Shown: positions 11,503 to 21,150, numbered from the stretch's first letter. The stretch is DNA of 64,000 nucleotides from Mycobacterium sp. GA-2829 (GCF_001499965.1 NZ_LQIT01000013.1:1-64000), one strand, 5' to 3'. Translations and numbers: made by a program. The notes: generated by a model not told the origin, from the letters alone.

Positions 11503-11534
11503 TAACCTACGGGCTCGTAGGTTACGCTACCGTA
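11503..11534. promoter_or_regulatory. Operator and promoter of desA3
   Basis: A 22-bp palindrome with arms TAACCTACG and CGTAGGTTA around GGCT (11503-11524) abuts TACGCTACCGTA (11523-11534). CGTAGG repeats 15 bp apart, the spacing also seen at 10326-10352. TACCGT at 11528-11533 fits a -10 box, giving a short leader containing the GAAGGAGG ribosome site of desA3. A further palindrome, GTTACC-N4-GGTAAC, lies at 11491-11506. Confidence 0.6.
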
Positions 11535-11557
11535 GGTAGAGGAAGGAGGCGCCACAG

Positions 11558-12799
11558 ATGGCAGTCACAGACGTACCTGAATTCGCACATCTCACCGACG
11601 CCGACATCGAAAGCCTGGGTGTCGAGCTCGACACGATCAGGCAGGACATCGAAGACTCCCTCGGTGAGCGCGATGCGCGCTACATCCGCCGCACCATCGC
11701 GGCGCAGCGGGCGCTCGAACTGACCGGCCGGCTGCTGCTGGCCGCCAGCTCCCGCCGCTCGGCCTGGTGGGCGGGCACCACCACGTTGGGCGTGGCCAAG
11801 ATCATCGAGAACATGGAGATCGGCCACAACGTCATGCACGGCCAGTGGGACTGGATGAACGATCCGGAGATCCACTCGTCGTCGTGGGAGTGGGACATGG
11901 GCGGGGCCTCCAAGCACTGGCGGTTCACCCACAACTTCATGCATCACAAGTACACGAACATCCTCGGCATGGACGACGATGTGGGCTACGGCCTCATCCG
12001 CGTCACCCGCGATGTGAAGTGGAAGCCGTTCAACCTCGGCAACCTGCTGTACAACACCATCCTCGCCCTCGGGTTCGAATGGGGTGTCGGACTGCAGCAC
12101 GTCGAGCTCGGCAAGATCTTCAAGGGTCGTGACGACCGCGACGAGAGCAAGGTCCGCGTCCGCGAATTCGCCCGCAAGGCCAGCGCGCAGTTGGTCAAGG
12201 ACTACGTCGCGTGGCCCGCGGTGACCGCGCTCTCGCCGGGTGCGACCTACCGGTCGACGCTGACGGCCAACGCGGTGGCCAACGTCATCCGCAACGTGTG
12301 GTCGAACGCGGTGATCTTCTGCGGTCACTTCCCCGACGGCGCGGAGAAGTTCACCAAGACCGACATGGTCGGCGAGTCGAAGGGGCAGTGGTACCTGCGC
12401 CAGATGCTCGGCAGCGCGAACTTCACCGGCGGCTGGCTGCTGCGCTTCATGAGCGGCAACCTGTGCCACCAGATCGAGCACCACCTGTACCCGGACCTGC
12501 CCAGCAACCGGCTGCACGAGATCTCCTACCGCGTGCAGGCGCTCTGCGACAAGTACGACCTGCCGTACACGACGGGGTCGTTCCTGGTGCAGTACGGCAA
12601 GAGCTGGCGGACCATCGCCAAGCTGTCGCTGCCGGACCGGTTCCTGCGCGACACCGCGGACAACGCGCCCGAGACGCGTAGCGAGCGGATGTTCGCCGAC
12701 CTCGAGCCCACCCAGCGGCGCGGCCTGCGGTCGTCCATCGCCGCCGTGCGGACCCGGCGTCGCGAAAAGCGTGCTGCGCGAGGCGCTCTGGCTGCGTAG
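11558..12799 (+). CDS. desA3: Membrane acyl-CoA delta-9 desaturase DesA3
   Basis: 413 residues. The three histidine boxes of membrane di-iron desaturases are present: GHNVMHG (H90, H94), THNFMHHKYTN (H125, H129, H130) and HQIEHHLYPDLPSNR. Hydrophobic stretches between them fit membrane helices. It introduces a cis double bond into stearoyl-CoA to make oleoyl-CoA, with electrons from the reductase encoded just upstream. GGAAGGAGG stands 8 nt before the ATG. It corresponds to Rv3229c, and a strong hairpin follows the stop. Confidence 0.95.
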   Translation: MAVTDVPEFAHLTDADIESLGVELDTIRQDIEDSLGERDARYIRRTIAAQRALELTGRLLLAASSRRSAWWAGTTTLGVAKIIENMEIGHNVMHGQWDWMNDPEIHSSSWEWDMGGASKHWRFTHNFMHHKYTNILGMDDDVGYGLIRVTRDVKWKPFNLGNLLYNTILALGFEWGVGLQHVELGKIFKGRDDRDESKVRVREFARKASAQLVKDYVAWPAVTALSPGATYRSTLTANAVANVIRNVWSNAVIFCGHFPDGAEKFTKTDMVGESKGQWYLRQMLGSANFTGGWLLRFMSGNLCHQIEHHLYPDLPSNRLHEISYRVQALCDKYDLPYTTGSFLVQYGKSWRTIAKLSLPDRFLRDTADNAPETRSERMFADLEPTQRRGLRSSIAAVRTRRREKRAARGALAA

Positions 12800-12810
12800 A
12801 AGCCACAACG

Positions 12811-12850
12811 AAACCGCGGGGAGACCGAATCGTCGGTCTCCCCGCGGTTT
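12811..12850. terminator. Bidirectional hairpin terminator between desA3 and the aldo-keto reductase gene
   Basis: A perfect 18-bp stem (AAACCGCGGGGAGACCGA and its complement) with the 4-nt loop ATCG lies between two convergent genes, 11 bp after desA3 and 19 bp from the other stop codon. Confidence 0.8.
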
Positions 12851-12869
12851 CCGTATCTGGGTTGTCGGG

Positions 12870-13730
12870 TCAGTCGGGGATGTAGTCGAACGTGTCCGGG
12901 TTGGGACCGGTGCGGCCGTCCTCGCCCTTGTCGAGGCCGGAAAGTGCGTCGACGTCCGCGTCGCTCAGCTCGAAGTCGAACAGCGCGAAGTTCTCCTCGA
13001 TCCGCTTGGGCGTCACCGACTTCGGGAAGACGATGTCACCGCGCTGGATGTGCCAGCGCAACACCACCTGTGCCGGCGTGCGTCCCGTGGACTCCGCGAT
13101 GCGAGTGACCTCCGAATCATCGAGCACCTGACCCTGTGCGATCGGTGACCACGCCTCGGTCGCGATGCCGTGCTCCTTGCCGTAGGCGCGCACCTTCTCG
13201 TTGACGAAGTACGGGTGCACCTCGATCTGGTTGACCGCGGGTACGGTCTCGGTCTCGCGGGCGAGGCGCTCGAGGTGGTCGACCTGGAAGTTGGACACCC
13301 CGATACTGCGCGCCCGGCCGTCCTTCTTGAACTCCTCGAGGACCTGCCACGTCGACACGAAGTCGCCGTCGTACAGCGTCGGCAGCGGCCAGTGGATCAG
13401 GAACAGGTCGACATACCCGTCATCGCCGTCGAAGCCCAACTCGCTCAACGTCCTGTCGAACGCGCGACGGGCGTCGTCGGGCTTGTGGAAGCCGTTGTTG
13501 AGTTTGCTGGTGATGAACACCTCGGACCGGTCGATCCCGCTGTTACGGATGCCTTCGCCGACGCCGCGCTCGTTCTGGTACATCTCGGCGGTGTCGATGT
13601 GGCGGTAGCCGATGTCGAGCGCGGTCTTGACCGCGTCCGCGGTCTCGTCGGGCTTGATCTGGTAGACGCCGAAGCCCAGCTGGGGGATCGTCGCGCCGTC
13701 GTTGAGGGTGATCGTGGGAACGTTGCTCAA
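12870..13730 (-). CDS. Aldo/keto reductase
   Basis: 286 residues, one AKR (TIM-barrel) domain. The catalytic tetrad is readable: aspartate and tyrosine in HIDTAEMYQNE, lysine in ITSKL, histidine in LIHWP. The NADPH-binding segment PKSVTPKRIEENFALFDF is also present. It should reduce aldehydes or ketones such as methylglyoxal-type toxic carbonyls; the substrate is not readable. The TTG at 13730 is chosen because CACAGGAGG lies about 8 nt upstream; the frame runs further up without a better site. Its 131-bp upstream gap separates it from rsgA on the same strand. It has no counterpart at this place in M. tuberculosis as far as I recall. Confidence 0.88.
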   Translation of the reverse strand: MSNVPTITLNDGATIPQLGFGVYQIKPDETADAVKTALDIGYRHIDTAEMYQNERGVGEGIRNSGIDRSEVFITSKLNNGFHKPDDARRAFDRTLSELGFDGDDGYVDLFLIHWPLPTLYDGDFVSTWQVLEEFKKDGRARSIGVSNFQVDHLERLARETETVPAVNQIEVHPYFVNEKVRAYGKEHGIATEAWSPIAQGQVLDDSEVTRIAESTGRTPAQVVLRWHIQRGDIVFPKSVTPKRIEENFALFDFELSDADVDALSGLDKGEDGRTGPNPDTFDYIPD

Positions 13731-13861
13731 GGTAGAGCCTCCTGTGCGTCGTCGGGATGCGGGCGTCCGTCGGTCACCCGCATCGTGTCGGTGTGCCCGC
13801 TCATGCAACGGCGCACACCCTCTCCTACCTTCCCGTCACACCTTGATCCGAACCTGTGAAG

Positions 13862-14842
13862 CTAGGCCTCGTTGAGCGCGGCCAGCAGGTGCCGGGCCGC
13901 GGCCACGCGGTTGGCCGCCGCACCGCTCAACTCGTCGAGTGCGCACTCCGGGTCGGCGGGTGGCCCCATGTGCCCGCAGCCGCGCGGGCAGTCGGCGATC
14001 GCCTCGGCGAGATCGGAGAACGCCAGCATCACGTCGTCGGGTTCGATGTGGGCCAGCCCGAACGACCGGACCCCGGGGGTGTCGATCACCCACCCGCCGC
14101 CGTTCAGTGGCAGCGCGACCGACTGCGTCGACGTGTGTCGGCCCTTACCCACGCCGCTCACCTCGCCGATAGCTCGATCCGCTTCGGGCACAAGGCGATT
14201 CACCAACGTCGACTTGCCCACTCCCGAGTGGCCGAGCAGTACGGTGACCCGGCCGCCGAGCAGCGGCAGCACGGTGTCGAGCGGATCGTCGCGGCCGGCG
14301 GTGAGGACGGTCAGCTCCAGGCCGGCGAACTGCGCGGCGAACGGTTCGGCGGGTGCGAGATCGCTCTTGGTCAGGCACAGGATCGGCGTCAGACCTCCGG
14401 CGTAGGCCGCGATCAGCGAGCGTTCCACGAAACCGGTCCGCGGCGGCGGATCGGCCAGCGCGACGACGACGAGCAGTTGGTCGGCGTTGGCGACCACCAC
14501 CCGTTCGGTCGGATCGGTGTCATCGGCGGTGCGGCGCAACACCGTTCGGCGGTCACCGCGGCGCACAATGCGTGCGAGCGTGTCCGGGCGGCCACTCAGG
14601 TCGCCGACCACCTCGACATCGTCGCCGACGACGATCGGGGTGCGGCCGAGTTCGCGGGCCCGCATCGCGGTCACCACCCGGTCCGGGTCGCCGTCGAGCG
14701 CACAGCCCCACCGCCCGCGGTCGACGGTCACCACCATGGCGCGGCGCGCGTCGGCGTGCTCGGGGCGGGTCTTGGTGCGCGGGCGCGTACCCCGACCCGG
14801 ACGCACCCGGACGTCGGACTCGTCGTACTCGCGACGGCTCAA
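13862..14842 (-). CDS. rsgA: Ribosome small-subunit-dependent GTPase RsgA
   Basis: 326 residues. The GTPase motifs are in circularly permuted order, as in RsgA/YjeQ: G4-like LTKSD first, then the P-loop GHSGVGKS, then G3 DTPG. An N-terminal OB-type segment and a C-terminal zinc knuckle (CPRGCGH plus later cysteine) frame it. RsgA checks late 30S subunit maturation. The TTG at 14842 overlaps the aroA stop as TTGA (14839-14842), so translation is probably coupled. The N-terminus [17 protein letters not shown] resembles Rv3228. Orthologue order aroA-rsgA is kept. Confidence 0.92.
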   Translation of the reverse strand: MSRREYDESDVRVRPGRGTRPRTKTRPEHADARRAMVVTVDRGRWGCALDGDPDRVVTAMRARELGRTPIVVGDDVEVVGDLSGRPDTLARIVRRGDRRTVLRRTADDTDPTERVVVANADQLLVVVALADPPPRTGFVERSLIAAYAGGLTPILCLTKSDLAPAEPFAAQFAGLELTVLTAGRDDPLDTVLPLLGGRVTVLLGHSGVGKSTLVNRLVPEADRAIGEVSGVGKGRHTSTQSVALPLNGGGWVIDTPGVRSFGLAHIEPDDVMLAFSDLAEAIADCPRGCGHMGPPADPECALDELSGAAANRVAAARHLLAALNEA

Positions 14843-16152
14843 GCGCCTGCCTCGGGGTCGACGACGGTCTGTCCGGCCAGCATGTCCGTCCAGAGCCGCG
14901 GGAACTCCGGCAGCGTCTTGGCGGTCGTCCCGATGTCCTCGACATCGACGCCGGGGGTGCGCAGTCCGACGATCGCGCCGGCCATCGCCATCCGGTGGTC
15001 GGCGTAGGAGTGCCACACCCCGCCGTGCAGCGGTGCCGCGGTGATGACCAGCCCGTCGTCGGTCTCCTCACACTGCCCGCCGAGGCCGTTGATCTCGGCG
15101 CTCAGCGCGGCCAGCCGGTCGGTCTCGTGTCCGCGCAGATGCGCCACACCCCGCAGCCGGGACACCGAACCCGGGGTGGCGACGGCGGCGAGAGCGGCCA
15201 CCGCGGGGGTGAGTTCGCCGACGTCGTGCAGGTCGGCGTCGAAGCCGTCGTAGAGCCGAGTGCCCTGCACCTCGAGATACGAGTCGGTCTGGCGCACCGC
15301 CGCGCCGACCTTCTCGAGGATCGCCAGGATCGTGCCCGCCGGCTGGATGCTCGTCGCGGGCCAGCCCGTGATCCGCACCGCGCCACCGCTGACCACACCG
15401 GCGGCCAGGAACGGCACCGCGTTGGACAGGTCGGGTTCGATGGTCCAGTGCCGGGCGGCGACCGGGCCCGGCCGCACGGTCCACCGGTTGGGCGTGCTGT
15501 CGTCGACCTCGACGCCCGCGTCGCGCATCATGCTGATCGTCATCGCCACATGCGGCGCCGAGGGCACCGACTCGCCGGTGTGCACGATGGTCAGGCCGTC
15601 GCGGAACGCCGCACCCGACAGCAGGAGTCCGGAGACGAACTGCGACGAGCCCGAGGCGTCGATCTCGACCGTGCCGCCGGCCACCGAACCCTCGCCGCGC
15701 ACCCGGAACGGCAGCCCGTCGCCGTCGATCTGCACGCCGAGTGTCCGCAGCCCCGCCAGCAGCGGGCTGATCGGGCGCACGCGGGCCTGCTCGTCGCCGT
15801 CGAACTCGACGGTCTGGCTGCTCATCGCCGCGACGGGCGGCAGGAAGCGCAGCACGGTGCCCGCGAGGCCGCACTCGACGCGGGCATCCGCCGCGGGGGA
15901 CAGGTTCCCGCTCACGACGAGTTCGCAGTCCACCTCGTCGACGCATTCGACGGTGAAGCCGAGGGTGCGCAGCGCCCCGATCATCAGGTCGGTGTCGCGG
16001 CTGCGCAGGGCCCCGCTGATCGTGGACGGGCCCTGCGGAGTGGCCAGCGCCGCGAGCACCAGCGCCCGGTTGGTCAGGGATTTCGAACCCGGGATGGTCA
16101 CCGTCGCGTGGACGGGGGTCGGCGTCGCCGGGGCCGGCCAATTGCTCACCAC
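14839..16152 (-). CDS. aroA: 3-phosphoshikimate 1-carboxyvinyltransferase (EPSP synthase)
   Basis: 437 residues, the usual EPSP synthase size. The N-terminal signature [17 protein letters not shown], the GLAGTVLRF loop, the S-rich [13 protein letters not shown] and the C-terminal DHRMAMA segment are all present. It joins phosphoenolpyruvate and shikimate-3-phosphate in the chorismate pathway, which also feeds EntC encoded later in the window. Start GTG at 16152, with a second GTG immediately following; the 41 bp up to the divergent SRAP gene hold both promoters. Confidence 0.96.
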   Translation of the reverse strand: MVSNWPAPATPTPVHATVTIPGSKSLTNRALVLAALATPQGPSTISGALRSRDTDLMIGALRTLGFTVECVDEVDCELVVSGNLSPAADARVECGLAGTVLRFLPPVAAMSSQTVEFDGDEQARVRPISPLLAGLRTLGVQIDGDGLPFRVRGEGSVAGGTVEIDASGSSQFVSGLLLSGAAFRDGLTIVHTGESVPSAPHVAMTISMMRDAGVEVDDSTPNRWTVRPGPVAARHWTIEPDLSNAVPFLAAGVVSGGAVRITGWPATSIQPAGTILAILEKVGAAVRQTDSYLEVQGTRLYDGFDADLHDVGELTPAVAALAAVATPGSVSRLRGVAHLRGHETDRLAALSAEINGLGGQCEETDDGLVITAAPLHGGVWHSYADHRMAMAGAIVGLRTPGVDVEDIGTTAKTLPEFPRLWTDMLAGQTVVDPEAGA

Positions 16153-16193
16153 ACCATCCTGCCTTGTCGGTTCGGCGTGCCAGTATCGGAGGT

Positions 16194-16961
16194 ATGTGTG
16201 GACGTTTCGCGGTGACCACCGACCCGGCCCTGCTGGCCGAGAAGATCAAGGCGATCGACGAGACCAACGCCGTCCCCAACGAGTCGGGGCCCAACTACAA
16301 CGTGGCCCCCACCACCACCATCACCACCGTCGTCAAACGGCACAGCGACCCCGACGACGAGGCGACGCGCCGGTTGCGGTCGATGCGCTGGGGGTTGATC
16401 CCGCCGTGGACGAAGAGCGCCGAGGACGGCGCACCGGACAACAAAGGTCCGCTGCTGATCAACGCCCGCGCCGAGAAGGTCACCTCGTCGCCGGCCTTCC
16501 GCGCGTCGGCCAAGAGCAAGCGGTGCCTGGTGCCGATGGACGGCTGGTACGAGTGGCGGCCCAATCCCGCCGAGGCCGGGAAGAAAGCCGTCAAGACCCC
16601 GTTCTTCATGTACGGGGCCGACGGGCAACCGCTGTTCATGGCCGGGCTGTGGACCACCTGGCGGCCCAAAGACGCCCCGAAAGAGGCGCCGCCGCTGGTG
16701 AGCTGCACGATCATCACCACCGACGCCGCGGGCCCGCTCGCCGAGATCCACGACCGCATGCCGCTGACCATCAGCGCGACCGACTGGGACCGCTGGCTCG
16801 ATCCGGACGCCCCGATCGACGAGGGCCTGTTGCGCGGCCACGGCGATCTCGACCGCATCGAGGTCCGCGAGGTGTCCCGGCTGGTCAACAACGTCCGCAA
16901 CAACGGTCCGGAACTGATCGAGCCGGCCGAGCCGGAGCCCGAACAGGCCACGCTGCTTTGA
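16194..16961 (+). CDS. SRAP (HMCES/YedK) abasic-site-binding protein
   Basis: 255 residues. After removal of Met1 the protein begins CGRF, with Cys2 as the nucleophile that forms a thiazolidine cross-link with abasic sites in single-stranded DNA. Other family residues are present: the N and E of LINARAEKV, the WYEWR tract and the histidine of HDRMP. The start is fixed by this chemistry: only the ATG at 16194 places cysteine second. It protects stalled replication forks. It corresponds to Rv3226c, divergent from aroA, and its stop overlaps the next start as TTGA, so both are probably one operon. Confidence 0.92.
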   Translation: MCGRFAVTTDPALLAEKIKAIDETNAVPNESGPNYNVAPTTTITTVVKRHSDPDDEATRRLRSMRWGLIPPWTKSAEDGAPDNKGPLLINARAEKVTSSPAFRASAKSKRCLVPMDGWYEWRPNPAEAGKKAVKTPFFMYGADGQPLFMAGLWTTWRPKDAPKEAPPLVSCTIITTDAAGPLAEIHDRMPLTISATDWDRWLDPDAPIDEGLLRGHGDLDRIEVREVSRLVNNVRNNGPELIEPAEPEPEQATLL

Positions 16962-18466
16962 TCCCACCGTTGCACGACGCTGCCGTCGTCGACGCGTTGG
17001 GCGCCGACCTGCGCGCCGCGGGCTACACCACCGACGGGGTAGCGGCCCTGCTCGGCGCCGACGCCGACGCCGCATTCGCCAGGGGCGTGTGGTGGCCTGC
17101 GCTGCGCGTCACCGAACGCGCCGCCCCGCAACATGACGCGCTGGCCGTGCTGGTCCGGCTGCTGCTGCTCGGGGTGGAGGAGACGCGCGACCGGGCCGCG
17201 GTGGCGTTCCCCACCGCGGGGGTGGATGCGCTGGTCGTCAACGGGGTGCTGACCGTCACCGATTCGGGGTCGGTGCGGGCCGCCCTCGACATCCGCCCGC
17301 ACGGCGACGGCGTCCGGGACTTCGTCGTCGTCTCCGATCTGGATGCGGCACTGAGCGAGGGCGCCGTCCGGCATGATCACGTCCTCGGCATCGGCGGCGC
17401 ATCGGTCACGCTGGTTCGCGCGGTGGTGCGCGAACCGGTCCGGCGCGCACTCGACCTCGGCACCGGCTGCGGCATCCAGGCGTTGCACCTCGACGCGCAC
17501 TGCACCGAGATCGTCGCCACCGACACCAACGAGCGCGCACTGGCGCTGGCCGCGGCGACCGCGCGTCTCAACGGGATGTCGTGGGACCTGCGGTGCGGCA
17601 GCCTGTTCGAACCCGTCGCCGGTGAACGCTTCGACCTGATCGTGTCCAACCCGCCGTTCGTAGTGGGTGCGGGTGCCCGCGACTACATCTACCGCGACTC
17701 CGGCATGGTCGGAGATGCGTTGAGCCGCAACCTGATCGAACAGGTGGGCGAGCATCTCGAACCGGGCGGCACCGCACACGTGATGGCCAACTGGATTGTG
17801 CGCGACGGGCAGGACTGGCGCGACCGGGTGCGCGGCTGGCTTGCCGGCACGGGGTTGCACGCGTGGGTCGTGCAGCGCGAGCTCGCCGATCCGGTCAGCT
17901 ACGTCTCCCTGTGGACCTCCGACGCCGGTGAACCGCCGGAGCAGGCGGCGCGCCGCGGCGGCGAATGGCTGGACTGGTTCGCCGCCGAGGGCATCACCGG
18001 CGTCGGGATGGGCATGATCGCGCTACGTGCACCCGGCGCCGACGAGCACCGCGCACCCGACCACGTCATCGAGGAGATCACCGGCGCCGACGAGGTCGTC
18101 ACCGGTGCGGAGGTTGATGCGTTCTTCGCGCGGCGCGAATACCTGCACCACACCAGCGATACCGAGTTGTTGGCGGCGCGACTGTCGACGGCGCCGGTGT
18201 TCCTCGACGAGCAGTCGCTGCCCGGGCCCGACGGGTGGCAGGTCGTCGGCGCTGCGGTGCGCCGGCCGGGCGGTCCCGGTGCGGTGCTCGGCGTCGACGA
18301 GGTGTCCCGCGCGCTGCTGGCCGGCTGTCGCGGCGAGGTGCCACTGGGCACCCTGATCGACCTGCTCGCCGCCCACCACGGTGTCGACGCCGCCGCGCTG
18401 GCGGCGGCCGCGCTGCCGGTCGTCCGGGAGGCGATCGGACGCGGAATCCTCTACGAGGCGCGCTGA
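16958..18466 (+). CDS. Class I SAM-dependent methyltransferase (RsmC/PrmC-like, with N-terminal DUF7059-type region)
   Basis: 502 residues. The central domain has the SAM-binding loop ALDLGTGCGIQALHL, an acidic ATDTNERAL and the catalytic-loop motif SNPPF, typical of MTS-type methyltransferases acting on exocyclic amines of RNA bases or on glutamine amides. The N-terminal 150 residues match the actinobacterial accessory region of these proteins; the C-terminal 120 residues are of unknown fold. The TTG at 16958 overlaps the SRAP stop (TTGA). The true substrate, rRNA or protein, cannot be told. The same frame is open far upstream, but that part is antisense to aroA and not coding. Confidence 0.8.
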   Translation: MIPPLHDAAVVDALGADLRAAGYTTDGVAALLGADADAAFARGVWWPALRVTERAAPQHDALAVLVRLLLLGVEETRDRAAVAFPTAGVDALVVNGVLTVTDSGSVRAALDIRPHGDGVRDFVVVSDLDAALSEGAVRHDHVLGIGGASVTLVRAVVREPVRRALDLGTGCGIQALHLDAHCTEIVATDTNERALALAAATARLNGMSWDLRCGSLFEPVAGERFDLIVSNPPFVVGAGARDYIYRDSGMVGDALSRNLIEQVGEHLEPGGTAHVMANWIVRDGQDWRDRVRGWLAGTGLHAWVVQRELADPVSYVSLWTSDAGEPPEQAARRGGEWLDWFAAEGITGVGMGMIALRAPGADEHRAPDHVIEEITGADEVVTGAEVDAFFARREYLHHTSDTELLAARLSTAPVFLDEQSLPGPDGWQVVGAAVRRPGGPGAVLGVDEVSRALLAGCRGEVPLGTLIDLLAAHHGVDAAALAAAALPVVREAIGRGILYEAR

Positions 18467-18481
18467 GTCACGGCCCAGAGA

Positions 18482-18529
18482 TTGCGCTCACGGTCGTGGT
18501 TCGACCGCTACCCACGACCGTGAGCGCAA
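18482..18529. terminator. Bidirectional hairpin between methyltransferase and SDR genes
   Basis: A perfect 18-bp inverted repeat (TTGCGCTCACGGTCGTGG at 18482-18499 and its complement at 18512-18529) with a 12-nt loop lies between two convergent genes, 15 bp and 4 bp from their stops. Confidence 0.75.
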
Positions 18530-18533
18530 GGTC

Positions 18534-19388
18534 TCAGGGCCCGGTGTAGCCCGGCGGGTTGGGGGAGTCGACCCAGAGGTCGACGCCGAGTTCGGAGCCC
18601 GGGATGCAGTCGTACACCGACAGGTCGCTGACACCGGCCTCGAGCAGTACGTCCTCGCACAGCAACGTGTGCCCGGTGTAGGACGACGGTTTCGTCAGGA
18701 CTGCGTAGGCGGCGTCGGAGTACACCTCGGGTTTACGGGCGCGGGCCATCGCCTCGTCGCCGCCGAGCAGGTTCTGCACTGCGGCCGTCGCGACCATGGT
18801 GCGCGGCCACAACGTGTTCGACGCGATGTGCGCATCACGAAGCTCTTCAGCAATCCCCAACGCGCACAACGTCATCCCGAACTTCGCCATCATGTACGCG
18901 GTCGGGGTGAGCCACTGCGGCTCCAGCCGGATCGGCGGGGACAGCGTGAGGATGTGCGGATTGTCGCGACCCTTCATGTGCGGGATGCACGCCTGCGTGA
19001 CGGCGTACGTGCCGCGGACCTGGATGCCGTTCATCAGGTCGAACCGCTTGAGCGGCACCTCCTCGACCGAGCCGAGGTTGATCGCCGACGCGTTGTTGAC
19101 GCACATGTCGATGCCGCCGAACTGCTCGACGGTCTTGGCGACCGCGGCGGTGACCGAATCGCCGTCGCGGATGTCGCCGACGATCGGCAGCGCCTGACCG
19201 CCGGCCTGTTCGATCTCCTCGGCCGCGGTGTAGATCGTCCCGGGCAGCTTGGGATGCGGTTCGGCGGTTTTGGCGATCAGCGCGATGTTGGCGCCGTCGG
19301 CGGCGACGCGTTTGGCGATGGCCAACCCGATGCCGCGGCTGGCGCCGGAGATGAACATGGTCTTCCCGCTCAAGGGCTTGTCTGCCAT
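18534..19388 (-). CDS. Short-chain dehydrogenase/reductase (Rv3224-like)
   Basis: 284 residues. Rossmann motif GASRGIG near the N-terminus, NNAS in the fourth strand, and catalytic Y-x3-K in AYMMAK with an upstream serine in LTLSPP. The sequence resembles the HSDL2/Rv3224 subgroup of classical SDRs, which act on hydroxyacyl or steroid-like substrates; the true substrate is unknown. It ends 4 bp after a strong hairpin and starts 4 bp before the stop of the LysR gene on the same strand, so it may be transcribed with that regulator. Confidence 0.85.
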   Translation of the reverse strand: MADKPLSGKTMFISGASRGIGLAIAKRVAADGANIALIAKTAEPHPKLPGTIYTAAEEIEQAGGQALPIVGDIRDGDSVTAAVAKTVEQFGGIDMCVNNASAINLGSVEEVPLKRFDLMNGIQVRGTYAVTQACIPHMKGRDNPHILTLSPPIRLEPQWLTPTAYMMAKFGMTLCALGIAEELRDAHIASNTLWPRTMVATAAVQNLLGGDEAMARARKPEVYSDAAYAVLTKPSSYTGHTLLCEDVLLEAGVSDLSVYDCIPGSELGVDLWVDSPNPPGYTGP

Positions 19389-19392
19389 GGCC

Positions 19393-20304
19393 TCACCCTA
19401 TGTCGGGCCGGTGGTGGGTTTCGGCGACTCGGCGCAGAACATCGAGCACCCGGTCGACCAGCGGTGAGTACGCGCGGGCGGCGTGCGCGGCCAGGAGGTC
19501 GACGGCGACGGGCCGGTCGCCGGACAGCGCGCGGTACCGCACGCCGGGCACGCCCAGCGCCGCGGTCGGTTCAGGGACCACCGCCACGCCGAGGCCCGCG
19601 GCGACGAGTGTGACCAGGGTCGAGGTCTCCTCGACCTCGCTACGGACCCGGGGGACGAAACCGGCCGCCGCGCACAGGGCGGTCACCACGCTGTTCATCA
19701 CCGAGTGGCCGTGCCCGGCGTGCACGACGAACTCCTCGTCGCGCAGGTCGGCGATGTCGACGCCGGCGGCCGCGGCCAACGGGTGGTACTCCGGCAATGC
19801 CACGAGCAACCGGTCCCGGCGGATGGTCTCGACGCGCACCGCCGGATGCGAGACCGGTGGCCGTAGCAGCCCCAGGTCGATCTCCCCGGACACCAACGCG
19901 GTGATCTGCGCCGGCGCGAGCATCTCGCCACGCACCGCCACGTCCACCCCCGGCAGCGTCTCTCGCAGCGTGCGCACGAGCGTCGGGAGCAGCGAGTAGG
20001 TGGCCGAGCCGACGCAGCCGATCACCAACCGGCCCGCCGACCCCTCGGCGACCCGGTGCGCGACGTCGGCGGCGTCGTCGACCGCGTCGAGGATCGCGAC
20101 CGCCCGCTCGAGGTACGCCGCGCCCGCGGGGGTCAGGTCGACCTTGCGGGTGGACCGCGTCAGCAGCGCGACGCCGAGTTCGCGTTCGAGCGCCCGGATC
20201 TGCTGGGACAGCGGCGGCTGGGCGATCCGCAGGCGTTCGGCGGCCCGGCCGAAGTGCAATTCCTCGGCGACCGCCCGGAAGTAGCGCAGATGACGCAGCT
20301 CCAA
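19393..20304 (-). CDS. LysR-type regulator of the pcaDIJ genes
   Basis: 303 residues. Residues 1-60 form the winged helix-turn-helix (LRYFRAVAEELHFGRAAERLRIAQPPLSQQI), followed by the periplasmic-binding-like effector domain with LPEYHPLA and LVAAGLGVAVVPE. The TTG at 20304 is chosen because GAGGAG lies 8 nt upstream and it yields the standard LELRHLRYF start. It is divergent from pcaD over a 75-bp gap with an AT-rich palindrome, the classic LysR arrangement, so it most likely senses an intermediate such as 3-oxoadipate or muconate and activates pcaDIJ. The same effector-domain family as the CatR-like protein further on. Confidence 0.88.
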   Translation of the reverse strand: MELRHLRYFRAVAEELHFGRAAERLRIAQPPLSQQIRALERELGVALLTRSTRKVDLTPAGAAYLERAVAILDAVDDAADVAHRVAEGSAGRLVIGCVGSATYSLLPTLVRTLRETLPGVDVAVRGEMLAPAQITALVSGEIDLGLLRPPVSHPAVRVETIRRDRLLVALPEYHPLAAAAGVDIADLRDEEFVVHAGHGHSVMNSVVTALCAAAGFVPRVRSEVEETSTLVTLVAAGLGVAVVPEPTAALGVPGVRYRALSGDRPVAVDLLAAHAARAYSPLVDRVLDVLRRVAETHHRPDIG

Positions 20305-20339
20305 CTGATACTCCTCAGGTCTCAATCGGGCGAAAATGG

Positions 20340-20353
20340 ATATTTCACAATAT
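20340..20353. promoter_or_regulatory. Candidate LysR operator between the regulator and pcaD
   Basis: ATATT-TCAC-AATAT, an AT-rich perfect palindrome in GC-rich surroundings, lies 35 bp upstream of the regulator start and 26 bp upstream of pcaD. Position and symmetry fit a LysR activation or autoregulation site. Confidence 0.5.
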
Positions 20354-20379
20354 AAGAGCACGTCATTACAGTCGAAGGC

Positions 20380-21150
20380 ATGACTTCGGTGAAGGTTCAC
20401 GCACTCGTCAGCGGTCGAGACGATGGCCCGGCCGTCGTGCTCAGCAATTCCCTAGGCTCCACCCACCGGATGTGGGACCGCCAACTCGCCGACCTCGAAG
20501 CGCGTTTCCGTGTCGTGCGTTACGACACCCGAGGACACGGCGCCTCGCCGACGCCGCCGGGCCCGTACCGCATCGACGACCTCGCCGATGACCTCGTCGC
20601 GCTGCTGGACCGGCTGGGCATCGACCACGCCCACCTGGTCGGGTTGTCGCTGGGCGGGATGACGGCGATGCGCGTGGCCGCGCGCAACCCCGAGCGCGTC
20701 GACCGGCTCGCCCTGCTGTGCACCGGCACCGCGTTACCGCCCGCCTCGACCTGGCTAGAACGCGCCGAGACGGTGCGCACTCGCGGCACCGGCGCGATCG
20801 CCTGCGCTGTCGTCGAACGCTGGTTCACCGCCGCCTACCGGACGGCGCACCCCGACGTGCGGGCCGGCTGTGAGGCCATGGTGGCCGCCACCCCGGCCGA
20901 GGGCTACGCGGGATGCTGTGAGGCGATCGCCGCGCTCGACCTGCGCGACGACCTCGCCTCGATCATCGCCCCGACCCTGGCCGTCGCGGGCGACCGCGAC
21001 CCGGCCACGCCCGTGCCGAAGCTGCGCGAGATCGCCGACGGGGTCAAGGACGGTCGCCTGGCGGTCGTGCCCGAGGCGGCACACCTGGCCAATGCGGAGC
21101 AGCCCGCGATCGTGAACTCCGCCCTCATCGAACACCTGGAGCAGTCGTGA
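20380..21150 (+). CDS. pcaD: 3-oxoadipate enol-lactonase
   Basis: 256 residues, alpha/beta-hydrolase fold. Nucleophile elbow GLSLGG (S90), later acid in AGDRDPATP and histidine in EAAHLAN give the triad. The oxyanion part SNSLGS and DTRGHG are typical of PcaD. It hydrolyses 3-oxoadipate enol-lactone, the product of CatC encoded at the other end of the island, to 3-oxoadipate. The stop overlaps the pcaI start as GTGA (21147-21150), so pcaD-pcaI-pcaJ form a coupled operon. Confidence 0.92.
   Translation: MTSVKVHALVSGRDDGPAVVLSNSLGSTHRMWDRQLADLEARFRVVRYDTRGHGASPTPPGPYRIDDLADDLVALLDRLGIDHAHLVGLSLGGMTAMRVAARNPERVDRLALLCTGTALPPASTWLERAETVRTRGTGAIACAVVERWFTAAYRTAHPDVRAGCEAMVAATPAEGYAGCCEAIAALDLRDDLASIIAPTLAVAGDRDPATPVPKLREIADGVKDGRLAVVPEAAHLANAEQPAIVNSALIEHLEQS

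Noticed and set aside
15260..16957. Upstream extension of the methyltransferase frame to over 1000 codons
   Set aside because: It would be antisense to aroA and overlap SRAP; the TTGA junction at 16958 is the natural start.
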